Source of the DNA: Clostridia bacterium
GTDB taxonomy: Bacteria; Bacillota; Clostridia; Oscillospirales; CAG-272
Direction: 5' to 3'
Length of the DNA stretch: 21,116 bases
NCBI GenBank assembly: GCA_900767415.1
Contig: CAAFYZ010000056.1
Span: 1 to 21,116 of the forward strand
A program made the position numbers and the translations under genes. How positions within the stretch are numbered: the stretch's first letter is position 1; each line of letters begins with the position of its first letter. Below are positions 1 through 6,907 of this stretch, in pieces. The notes under the pieces are model-generated. The model did no database searches and had not been told where the DNA came from. It worked only from the letters and a program-made list of their open reading frames with translations.

Positions 1-31
1 ACTGGAGTTCAGACGTGTGCTCTTCCGATCT
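1..31. other. Illumina sequencing adapter (artefact)
   Basis: The first 31 bases match the Illumina TruSeq read-2 adapter, lacking only its first three bases and ending in GCTCTTCCGATCT. The CRISPR repeat begins directly after it without its first bases, so the junction is a library-fragment end and not a genomic one. Anything left of about position 32 is not from the organism, and the array is truncated here by the assembly. Confidence 0.97.
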
Positions 32-197
32 TGAGTCCCCGATGAATTTACACTACCCTCAAACACTTCTGTGCTACAATATGTGCAAATGGTGAGTTTG
101 AGTCCCCTATGAATTTACACTACCCTCAAACTTTGCACTGCCGTAATGAGAATCAGCATATGTTTGAGTCCCCTATGAATTTACACTACCCTCAAAC
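31..197 (-). CRISPR. Type II-A CRISPR array, truncated
   Basis: There are three copies of a 36-bp repeat: a partial one at about 31-64, and complete ones at 96-131 and 162-197. They are separated by spacers of 31 bp (65-95) and 30 bp (132-161). The two complete repeats are identical. The partial, leader-distal one has a T-to-G change at 41. The repeat ends form a 7-bp inverted repeat (GTTTGAG/CTCAAAC). Transcription is on the minus strand: the crRNA-sense repeat starts GTTTGAGGGTAG, the leader is on the csn2 side, and this orientation pairs with the tracrRNA at 6289-6321. Position 197 is therefore the leader-proximal repeat start and 132-161 is the newest spacer. The true number of spacers is unknown because the contig ends in an adapter. 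Confidence 0.96.
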
Positions 198-268
198 CTC
201 AAATCACCTCAAAAGGCGATACAACCCCTACTACGGTCGGAAGTTGAGAATGTGGAACTCAAACCCTC
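198..268 (-). promoter_or_regulatory. CRISPR leader
   Basis: This stretch lies between the csn2 stop and the first repeat. On the minus strand its last seven bases before the repeat are ATTTGAG, which matches the leader-end motif described for one group of type II-A systems where Cas1-Cas2-Csn2 (with Cas9) inserts new spacers. A further TTTGAG copy lies at 208-214, and an exact GTTTGAG is at 258-264. The role as an adaptation leader is inferred from position and motif. Confidence 0.8.
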
Positions 269-937
269 TTATTCTATTATACACAAATCTCTGTCTAAAA
301 TCAATCGTTTTTCCCACTTGTTTTTTGGATATTCCCGATTTTCAAACATCACAACCGAAAACTCATGCAGAACAACGGATTGAAAAAATGCCTCCGTCTC
401 TTCTTCGTTCAGAAAACTGCGCAAATTCACAGTGAAAAACATTTTATCACGTTCAAACTCTCTCACCATTTCAAAATAATTAAGAAGTTTTTCCGGCAAA
501 GAGGCACTCTCGTCCGCAATTTCCGCTCCGGATGATTTAATGATAGACGCCGGGCTTATCTTCGTAAATACGAGACTGCAATCAAATGCTTGCGCAAGAT
601 CAAATAAATACCGTTCCGTAAAAGATACCAGTTTCATCGTTTCCGAATAGTTTTCCGGCGAAGTGGCTTCTTTTTCAAGCGCAGCGACGATCCTATTCAA
701 CAGGGGCTTCCGATTCAGGTCAAACGGAAAAAAAGACGACAACAATTCTGCCGACGTGGAGAAAGAAAGCATCTTGTCCTCCCGAAACAGGACAGACTGC
801 TCTTCGTTCCCGTCTATAGAAGAGGCAATATCACGAAGAATCTCGGCAAACGCCGCCGGATTTTCAATCACGACGGAAGTAATCTTCCCCTCGCCTGTCG
901 ATATTGCCGAATCGAAAAACGGATGACGATATATCAT
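269..937 (-). CDS. csn2: CRISPR-associated protein Csn2 (type II-A)
   Basis: This 222-aa protein is recognised as Csn2 from its length (the short Csn2 class is about 220 aa), its overall sequence character and its position as last gene of a cas9-cas1-cas2-csn2 operon next to the array. Csn2 proteins form ring-shaped tetramers that bind double-stranded DNA ends and are needed for spacer acquisition with Cas1-Cas2 and Cas9. Its presence assigns the locus to subtype II-A. The start ATG at 937 overlaps the cas2 stop in an ATGA tetranucleotide, which implies translational coupling. The 3' end carries a promoter-like sequence for the array. No truncation or frameshift is seen. Individual catalytic residues are not expected, since Csn2 is a structural DNA-binding protein. 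Confidence 0.92.
   Translation of the reverse strand: MIYRHPFFDSAISTGEGKITSVVIENPAAFAEILRDIASSIDGNEEQSVLFREDKMLSFSTSAELLSSFFPFDLNRKPLLNRIVAALEKEATSPENYSETMKLVSFTERYLFDLAQAFDCSLVFTKISPASIIKSSGAEIADESASLPEKLLNYFEMVREFERDKMFFTVNLRSFLNEEETEAFFQSVVLHEFSVVMFENREYPKNKWEKRLILDRDLCIIE
276..304 (-). promoter_or_regulatory. Probable pre-crRNA promoter
   Basis: On the minus strand there is a -35 box TTGATT (299-304), a 17-bp spacer and a perfect -10 box TATAAT (276-281). The promoter is embedded in the last codons of csn2 and predicts a start near 269, about 70 nt before the first repeat. This would allow array transcription independent of the cas operon. Confidence 0.65.
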
Positions 938-1254
938 AATATAACCACCCTTTCATCTGAATCGACAATATCGGTTTTATACTCTCCGGAAATACATTCC
1001 ATCGAAGCAAATTGCTTTTCCGTCACGCACAGTACCTGCACAAACCCGGACGGCGGCTTGTTCTTTCTGATAACATTGATGACTGCCTGTTGTGCGGAAG
1101 GGGTGAGCAACATCCGCGTATAAACAGATTCCTGCATCATAAAAAACCCGTTTTTTATCAGCAGATTTCTGAACCGACGGTATTGCCTTTTATCTTCCTG
1201 CGTTTCGGTCGGCAAATCAAACAATACGATAGTTCTCATAAAACGATAACTCAT
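934..1254 (-). CDS. cas2: CRISPR-associated endoribonuclease-fold protein Cas2
   Basis: This 106-aa protein has the typical type II Cas2 opening MSYRFMR followed by the beta-strand motif VLFDLPTET, in which Asp13 is the conserved metal-binding acidic residue of the ferredoxin-like fold. Cas2 bridges two Cas1 dimers in the spacer-integration complex. The ATG at 1254 overlaps the cas1 stop (ATGA) and the TGA at 934 overlaps the csn2 start, so it is translationally coupled on both sides. A start at Met6 (MRTIV) is possible, but the coupled upstream ATG agrees with related Cas2 proteins that begin MSYRFMR. Length is normal. Confidence 0.96.
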   Translation of the reverse strand: MSYRFMRTIVLFDLPTETQEDKRQYRRFRNLLIKNGFFMMQESVYTRMLLTPSAQQAVINVIRKNKPPSGFVQVLCVTEKQFASMECISGEYKTDIVDSDERVVIL

Positions 1255-2123
1255 TTTCTTCGATAAAAAACGATTTTCGATGCATCCCCTTCATTCAGCG
1301 CATCGAAGACAGAGTGACAATACACCTTGATACTATTCAAGACCGTATGCGTCATATTGACAATTTTCACCTCGCTGTTCAGAATGTTCCACATGGCATG
1401 TTTCTCTGTTTTTTCAAAAACTGTCGGCTTCATTTCAAGAACAAAACGATCTACCAAAGCACGATACGGTTCCATCAAATCGCAACTAAAATTATACGGA
1501 TTGTAAATATTTGTATGAAAAAGTCCGACTTGTGTCAAATATCCGGACATCGCAATCTCACGATTGAATGCCGAGAGAAGAATCCCGTACCCATAATTCA
1601 AAGCGGCGTTGGTTGCGTTATCGGCATTGCGCGTGAAGTCCATGCCGAACAGCGCATTAAAATATACCTTGGCAGCATGTCCCTCTCGGTTGGTGGCATC
1701 GTATGCCTCAATCTGCCCGAGATAAGAAGAGAGCAGATCCGCTTCTCTCTCCTTTTCCAACTCCCGCAAAAGTTGTGATTGATTGCGGATTTTTTCCGCA
1801 ACGATCTCGCTCCAGACGGCTCCCTTGATATCTTCATCCCACTCCGTCTGCAACCGAATCTTTCGGGAAGAGTCGTATGCCGTGCGATAGGGAGAAAGCT
1901 CGGCGAACGGAGACCGTTTCTCGTCGCAAAAAATAACACGGACTTTTTTCTCCGTCAGTGCCTGCAAAAGGCAACCGGTCAGAGCGACCGCAGGATTTTC
2001 AATGAGCAATATGGCGATCTCGTCAAGGAAAACACGCTTGGTTTCTTCTCCGCGAACGACCATAAAGCCCATTTTCAAATCCAGTTTGCAGCGATTGGAA
2101 ATTACAACGGTGCGCCAACTCAT
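1251..2123 (-). CDS. cas1: CRISPR-associated integrase Cas1 (type II)
   Basis: Cas1 integrates new spacers at the leader-repeat junction as a complex with Cas2. The protein is 290 aa from the chosen start and opens MSWRTVVISNRCKLDL, the normal type II Cas1 N-terminus. Active-site residues of the family are visible: Glu147 in REGHAAKVYFN, His203 in GLFHTN, and Asp215/Glu218 in the CDLMEPYR motif. A longer frame begins at 2159, but its extra 12 residues overlap the cas9 C-terminus by 40 bp and resemble nothing in the family. The ATG at 2123 instead gives an ATGA overlap with the cas9 stop, the same arrangement as the other cas junctions. The gene ends in an ATGA overlap with cas2. Confidence 0.96.
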   Translation of the reverse strand: MSWRTVVISNRCKLDLKMGFMVVRGEETKRVFLDEIAILLIENPAVALTGCLLQALTEKKVRVIFCDEKRSPFAELSPYRTAYDSSRKIRLQTEWDEDIKGAVWSEIVAEKIRNQSQLLRELEKEREADLLSSYLGQIEAYDATNREGHAAKVYFNALFGMDFTRNADNATNAALNYGYGILLSAFNREIAMSGYLTQVGLFHTNIYNPYNFSCDLMEPYRALVDRFVLEMKPTVFEKTEKHAMWNILNSEVKIVNMTHTVLNSIKVYCHSVFDALNEGDASKIVFYRRK

Positions 2124-5100
2124 ATCAGCGAAAGAAGATTCTCGGATTTGCGCTCCCAAATGCCGGAAGCGGAAGAATCGACGACAAAAACAGAACTATA
2201 CTTCTTTTTCCAATTAGAAAGTTTGTACCCGAGTCTGCATTCGGTGTCGCCTATCAACTCATCCTTCATCGCCGTACGTGCAAAAAGGGTAAGCAGGTTC
2301 AAAAGCGTCGTAACCTGCTCGGATACGAGAGCGGTCGAAAATTCTTTCTCTTTTTCGATGACCTTATCCGCGTTCAACTCCGGGCGCAATGCAAACGGCT
2401 TTTTTGACAACTTATCCGCAAGCAGGCAATAAAGTTCTTGATTTTTTTCCGATGTTATCATTTCATGCTCCGCATCGTAGAGAAGATTGGCGTTTTTCTG
2501 CCGCTTTTCGCGGAATGTCTCGAGTTTTTTGATATATGTCTCCCATTCCGACGAGAGGATCAGCGGCATCAACGGTTTCCATATAATATTTTTTCCTCCG
2601 TTCGACTTTCCTCCGAGACACATCCGAAAGCCGTCTGCCTCGAAGACGGTATTGATTTTCAGCGTCCGCTTCCCGAGAGGGAACGAGATCTCGTCGATGG
2701 TGTCCTTTTTGAGCAGGTCCTTCGCAACCCGAATCAGATACTCTCTCGCAAACGCCTCATCGCTGTTGAATCTGTCTGCCGCCCATAGCTCCACAGGGAG
2801 AATCAGAACGTCGCGTTTCTTCCCGAATTTACAAAGTACCATCGCAAAGAACGTTGCGGTCGTTTTTTTATATCCGCCGTATTTTTCTGCCGGGAGATCG
2901 GCTTTCCGCGGGAACAGGTTCTCTTCTACTTTTGTCTTCGGCTGTTGATCAAACAGGGCACCCTGCCTGCAAAAAGCATACATCGTCAGATGACATGGAT
3001 TCTTTCGGACGTTTTTCTTTACTGCTTCAAACGATGCACCTCCGCTCCAGATCTTTTTCCCGCCGACAGTTTGCTCTTTGCCAAACAAAGTTTTCATCTT
3101 GATGCTGTATTCTTCGCTTCCCCTGTTCCGAAGGAACCATTGCCTGGTAAGCACAGCGTGGTACACCATGCCGCAGACGATACAGAGATAGGCATCCTTT
3201 GCATGGTGAAGATCGTTGATTGCCCGCGATTTCAGCATCCGATACTCATTGCGGAATTCGGATATCGTCCTTGCCTTGACGAAGACAATTTCCGTTTCGG
3301 GATATTTTTCCGCAAGAAGAGCCGTAATGACCTTCGTGCTCTGCCTTGTTTCCACCAACTGGCGATTGATAAAGCCCCACTCTTCCTCTTCGGTAAAGGG
3401 GGTCGCTCGCGTCAGACGGCGATATTTTTCCTCCGTAATCAGTCCGTTATCGAAGAGTTTTTTCCAAAAACCTCCCATACGTTCACGTATGTCGTGCCTG
3501 ATCGGATACTTATTGTCCTTGTCCTTATTGAGCGTAGACAGGACAAGCACCTTGTTGTTCAGAATACTGTCATCGTCCACGCGCGATTGCGGGTAAATAT
3601 GATCGATTTCGTACCGCTTTCCGGTAAGTTCTTCGATCTCAATCGTTTCCTCGGAATACATACACTTTCCGAGTTGCATAAAGTAAAGATACAGACGATC
3701 GCTTTGCAGTTTATTGTCCGCTTCCTTCTTATAACTGTCCAAACGTTCGCGCAGCACCCGGATTTCCTCCCTTACCGTTTCGTCGGACGTCGCTTCCATT
3801 CTCTCATACATTCCGAGAATTCTGTCTTTGCGCGTCGTTGTCCGTTTATGCTTTTCATCTTCGTTTGCTCCGCGTGCCATCTCGACAAAGATTTTTTCCG
3901 GTGCTTTTCCTGTCGCTTTTACGACATCGGATACAATTTCCAATGTACGCAGGATTGGACGTTTCACGGCGTTGGAAACATACATTTCGTCCAGGCGTTT
4001 GACAAGTGGCTCGGGATTCTCTCTGTAATATTCGGCGTTGGCTTCTTTGATTTTCTCCGCAAACGAAAATCTGTCCGACAAAAGAAGTTCTGAAAGGGTT
4101 ATGTTTCTCTCCCACAGAAAACCGATGACCGTATTGACCTCTCCGTTCTCTCTGTCCACGCCTTCCGTTTCGCTCAAAAGAGTTCTCGACAACCTTCCGA
4201 AATCCTTTATCACGAGAGATGTGAGATACTTTTGATCATCCTCCGAAAGATTCGGATATGTAACTGTCAGCCATCTCCGAAAACGTTCTTTCTCTTCGCA
4301 ATAGGTGCGTCGACGAATGATTTCTTCTGCATCCGTCTCCGATAAAACTCCTTTTTCAAGCAATTTCTTAAAGGCAATATGAGAAGTAAGAGAGCTTTTG
4401 ATATCGGTGTCGATGCCGGACAGCGTTTCTGCATCCTGTTGCGACACGCCGTTTTTCCGAAGGAAATTCACCAGCGATGCGCGTGTCACCTTTTTCTTGT
4501 AGGAAAAGAGTTCGGTATAAATCTTCTGCTTCAATGCAACGTCGATCGGAATGCCGCGAAGTTTTATATTGTTGATTTCATTCAGAACGGTGAATTTTTG
4601 ATAAAGCAAGGCGTTTTTCGGAAGGACGTCCTCCCCGGCAAAATAGGTGCAGGTATTTGTCATCCGTCGGATAAATGCCTCTTCGGATGCGTCTTTATCC
4701 ACCTTTTCGTCAAAATTCCACGGATATATTTTGCCTTCGGCGCGACGCTCGATCCATGCGTTTTCTCCGTGCGGGTTCAACGGTCCGACATAATAAGGCA
4801 CCCGATAGCGCATAACGGACAACAGTTTTTCGTAAGTACAATACCCGTCTTCATCGGTCTCTTCGAGAAACGGGAGATATGCCTTTGCTTTGTTCAGAAT
4901 CTGCTGCATTTCTGCATAATACAGTTGATATGGTAAAATTCTGTTTTCGCCGCTTACCTGCTTCGGCATAAAGGTGTTGTCCATGATGCGGGAAAGCAGT
5001 TCGGAATCCATCTTTTCGGCGTTTTCCTTTTTGTCAAGCGAAAGAGTATTCCGAAGAAATTTACAAAAATCCGCCGCACTTCCGCATTTTTTGTATTTTT

Positions 5101-6241
5101 TCGCCTCTCCGACGGCTTTTTTGACATTTCCGCTATAAGCGACGTAATTGTTCTCGCAAATCTCGCGGAACACTTTGCGATATGTCGTTTTATCATAATT
5201 TGCTTTTACAAAAGCTTTCAAGGCGTGAAGATCCTTTTTATGCCGGTCATACACATCCACTTTTGCCTCGGATATATATTGTTCCCCCCTGCGCAAATCG
5301 GAGAGTATCGCCCAATCCGACATTGCCTTTAATCTGCAAAGCAATTCACCGTCATCGCCGAGATCGGCAAGCACGGCTTGATAGTCTTCTTCCGAAATGT
5401 CGAGAGAAATTTTCCCGAGCTCTTCATATTCCGGCATCCGATAAAGATCGGATATCTTGACTTTCTCGCCGGAGAGAAGTGCTATGATCGCCTTAACCGA
5501 AAAAGGAAACTCGGCGTCTTCATCGCCAACTTTTTCCGGTATTTTTCCTCCGCCGAACAGCAATTCGCTAAACCTCTGCTTTTTGCTCCCCGCATTGCTT
5601 TGCTTCAATATTTCTCCGAACTCCGATTCTTTTCCTTTCGGAAGCGACCACGGCTCGAGGTAGTGAGACCCCTCTGCATAATTGCGGCAATAATCAAGAA
5701 AACTCTCGTATATCTTTGAAAAGTCTAATATTTGCGAAACATTTTCCACCGCCACCTCACTGAGAAAATGTCCGCGGTGCGCCACAAGCCAGGCGCAAGC
5801 AAGATAAACGAGTCGCACGTCATGCGCTTTTTCACTTCTCATCAGTTCGCGTATCAAATGATGGATTGTCGGATAGGCATCATGATATTGCGCATCGGAA
5901 TAGTTATCGTCGTTAAAAAGGCAATACGGCTCTGCTCTGTCTTCCGGATACAGTGCACTTTCTGCAATTCGTTTGTAAAAATTCGGGTCGATTTTTCCTA
6001 TTTCATGCGCAAACAGTTCCTGTACCAAACGCACCCGCTGCTTTCTCCGATCCGTCCTTCTTCGGTTGGAACGGAACGCACGTCTTTGATCGCCGAGTTT
6101 TGCCTGTTCAAACAGTGTTACGCCCCACATCGGCTCGCCGTGATGTTTCAGCAGGCGATACTCCGGAGACGAATCGGTTGCGGCATATCCCACAGAATCC
6201 GTGCCGATGTCAAGCCCCAAATAATAATTTTCCGTTTTCAT
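2120..6241 (-). CDS. cas9: CRISPR-associated RNA-guided endonuclease Cas9 (type II-A)
   Basis: This is a full-length Cas9 of 1373 aa, close in size to Streptococcus pyogenes Cas9 (1368). Visible in order are RuvC-I with LGLDIGTDSVG (Asp11); an arginine-rich bridge helix at about 53-71; a long alpha-helical REC lobe to about 770; RuvC-II KIFVEMARG (Glu787); an HNH domain with YEIDHIYPQS (Asp880, His881) and the downstream Asn905; RuvC-III NDLHHAKDAYL (His1013, Asp1016); and a C-terminal PAM-interacting lobe with GGYKKTTATFFAMVL (about 1122-1136) and the closing SASGIWERKSENL. It cleaves DNA matching the spacer, guided by crRNA:tracrRNA. All nuclease residues are present, so it should be active. 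The ribosome site AAGGAG (6252-6257) lies 10 nt before the ATG. The PAM cannot be read from the sequence. The stop overlaps the cas1 start. Confidence 0.98.
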   Translation of the reverse strand: MKTENYYLGLDIGTDSVGYAATDSSPEYRLLKHHGEPMWGVTLFEQAKLGDQRRAFRSNRRRTDRRKQRVRLVQELFAHEIGKIDPNFYKRIAESALYPEDRAEPYCLFNDDNYSDAQYHDAYPTIHHLIRELMRSEKAHDVRLVYLACAWLVAHRGHFLSEVAVENVSQILDFSKIYESFLDYCRNYAEGSHYLEPWSLPKGKESEFGEILKQSNAGSKKQRFSELLFGGGKIPEKVGDEDAEFPFSVKAIIALLSGEKVKISDLYRMPEYEELGKISLDISEEDYQAVLADLGDDGELLCRLKAMSDWAILSDLRRGEQYISEAKVDVYDRHKKDLHALKAFVKANYDKTTYRKVFREICENNYVAYSGNVKKAVGEAKKYKKCGSAADFCKFLRNTLSLDKKENAEKMDSELLSRIMDNTFMPKQVSGENRILPYQLYYAEMQQILNKAKAYLPFLEETDEDGYCTYEKLLSVMRYRVPYYVGPLNPHGENAWIERRAEGKIYPWNFDEKVDKDASEEAFIRRMTNTCTYFAGEDVLPKNALLYQKFTVLNEINNIKLRGIPIDVALKQKIYTELFSYKKKVTRASLVNFLRKNGVSQQDAETLSGIDTDIKSSLTSHIAFKKLLEKGVLSETDAEEIIRRRTYCEEKERFRRWLTVTYPNLSEDDQKYLTSLVIKDFGRLSRTLLSETEGVDRENGEVNTVIGFLWERNITLSELLLSDRFSFAEKIKEANAEYYRENPEPLVKRLDEMYVSNAVKRPILRTLEIVSDVVKATGKAPEKIFVEMARGANEDEKHKRTTTRKDRILGMYERMEATSDETVREEIRVLRERLDSYKKEADNKLQSDRLYLYFMQLGKCMYSEETIEIEELTGKRYEIDHIYPQSRVDDDSILNNKVLVLSTLNKDKDNKYPIRHDIRERMGGFWKKLFDNGLITEEKYRRLTRATPFTEEEEWGFINRQLVETRQSTKVITALLAEKYPETEIVFVKARTISEFRNEYRMLKSRAINDLHHAKDAYLCIVCGMVYHAVLTRQWFLRNRGSEEYSIKMKTLFGKEQTVGGKKIWSGGASFEAVKKNVRKNPCHLTMYAFCRQGALFDQQPKTKVEENLFPRKADLPAEKYGGYKKTTATFFAMVLCKFGKKRDVLILPVELWAADRFNSDEAFAREYLIRVAKDLLKKDTIDEISFPLGKRTLKINTVFEADGFRMCLGGKSNGGKNIIWKPLMPLILSSEWETYIKKLETFREKRQKNANLLYDAEHEMITSEKNQELYCLLADKLSKKPFALRPELNADKVIEKEKEFSTALVSEQVTTLLNLLTLFARTAMKDELIGDTECRLGYKLSNWKKKYSSVFVVDSSASGIWERKSENLLSLI

Positions 6242-6242
6242 A

Positions 6243-6271
6243 TTGACAAAACTCCTTTTTCATGATATACT
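6243..6271 (+). promoter_or_regulatory. tracrRNA promoter
   Basis: TTGACA (6243-6248), a 17-bp spacer and TATACT (6266-6271) form a near-consensus vegetative promoter reading rightward, predicting a start near 6278, just before the anti-repeat. The -35 box starts one base outside the cas9 start codon on the other strand. The cas9 ribosome-binding site lies between the two boxes, so transcription of the two units would physically collide here. Confidence 0.88.
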
Positions 6272-6277
6272 TACAGC

Positions 6278-6398
6278 GTAATGTTCATAGTCCCCTATGA
6301 ATTTACACTACGAGTTCAAATAAAAGTATACTCAAATCGTCGGTACGCCGACTGCACAGTGTGTGCGAAAAGGCCTCCCTTTCTCGGGCGGCTTTTTT
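6278..6398 (+). ncRNA. tracrRNA
   Basis: This is the trans-activating CRISPR RNA, predicted at about 121 nt. The anti-repeat at 6289-6311 is perfectly complementary to 23 nt of the crRNA-sense repeat (repeat nt 9-31). It is followed by the bulge GAGT (6312-6315, facing GG in the crRNA) and a 6-bp lower stem TCAAAT (6316-6321, against GTTTGA). This is the upper-stem, bulge, lower-stem pattern needed for Cas9. Downstream are a nexus hairpin GTCGG-TACG-CCGAC (6339-6352), a second hairpin GCACA-GTG-TGTGC (6354-6366) and a terminator hairpin with a T6 tail. The 5' end is inferred from the promoter. Both RNAs would be cut by RNase III in the 23-bp duplex. Confidence 0.93.
6373..6398 (+). terminator. 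tracrRNA intrinsic terminator
   Basis: The stem GCCTCCC (6373-6379) pairs with GGGCGGC (6386-6392) around a 6-nt loop, with one internal T/C mismatch, followed by TTTTTT and then a second T7 run. It forms the 3' hairpin of the tracrRNA. On the minus strand the same hairpin is followed only by CTTTT and would terminate weakly. Confidence 0.8.
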
Positions 6399-6421
6399 CT
6401 TTTTTTATCTTGCTTGCGTCA

Positions 6422-6467
6422 TCGGCAAAGAGGTGCGACTTCTTTGCCGAATTGTTTTTTCTTTTTT
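6422..6467 (+). terminator. Second terminator-like hairpin
   Basis: A perfect 10-bp stem TCGGCAAAGA (6422-6431) / TCTTTGCCGA (6441-6450) is followed by ATTG and a T-rich tail (6455-6467). It lies 24 bases past the tracrRNA terminator with no gene between. It is either a backup terminator for the tracrRNA or the end of an unseen short transcript. Confidence 0.6.
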
Positions 6468-6506
6468 GAAAGAATGGGGTTACAAGAACAGAATACCGCT
6501 TTCCGT

Positions 6507-6522
6507 GTACCGAAAACGGTAC
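6507..6522 (+). repeat. Short perfect hairpin
   Basis: GTACCG-AAAA-CGGTAC, a 6-bp stem with an A4 loop, is followed by a pyrimidine/T-rich tail ending in T6. It could be a third weak plus-strand terminator in the gene-free stretch. No gene is associated with it. Confidence 0.4.
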
Positions 6523-6647
6523 TTTACTTTCTTTTTTCGTGTTTTCGGTCATAATTTTTATTTTAATCTTTATTTTAGACGAAGTGTTTTTTGCCGTAGC
6601 GGCTCTTTATGCAATAAGATTTTTCCCGACCGTTCGTTCCATGGAAT

Positions 6648-6676
6648 ATTATAACATATCCAAAAGATTTTGTCCA
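6648..6676 (-). promoter_or_regulatory. Leftward promoter, candidate for cas operon
   Basis: On the minus strand there is a -35 box TGGACA (6671-6676), a 17-bp spacer and a -10 box TATAAT (6648-6653) with an extended TGT just upstream. The predicted start is near 6641. The next leftward gene is cas9, 400 bp away, and no better minus-strand promoter was found nearer. If used, the leader would run across the whole tracrRNA gene in antisense. The assignment to cas9 is inference. Confidence 0.5.
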
Positions 6677-6830
6677 CACGGAATTGCAAAAAACGTTGTC
6701 CTTACCTTTTCGCAAAAAGAAAAATGCCACGGAGCGGCAGCGACGGGTGGCTTTTACGCGGGGGCGGAGGACGCGAGCGGATATTCCGTGGCGAGACGGC
6801 GAAGGAGAATGTTCCGGGGCGGGGGCGCGT

Positions 6831-6859
6831 TTGCGTATTTTGCGTATATCGTATATAAT
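6831..6859 (+). promoter_or_regulatory. Possible rightward promoter
   Basis: TTGCGT (6831-6836), a 17-bp spacer and TATAAT (6854-6859) would start a transcript near 6866, just before the palindromic element at 6908-6996. The -35 box is weak and the surrounding AT-rich patch could give this by chance. Confidence 0.3.
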
Positions 6860-6907
6860 ATAAACGGAAGGCGGAGAAAAGCGGCGGCGGCGCGCTTTTC
6901 TCCGTGC

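Noticed and set aside
258..264. Extra degenerate CRISPR repeat in the leader
   Set aside because: Only the 7-bp terminus GTTTGAG matches; the flanks do not resemble the 36-bp repeat.
2124..2159. N-terminal extension of Cas1 (12 residues from 2159)
   Set aside because: It overlaps the cas9 coding end, lacks family similarity, and the ATG at 2123 gives the same ATGA coupling as other cas junctions.
6316..6552. 78-aa minus-strand Lys/Arg-rich frame between the tracrRNA and 6552
   Set aside because: It runs antisense through the terminators and tracrRNA, has no ribosome site, and its basic composition comes from T-tracts on the other strand.
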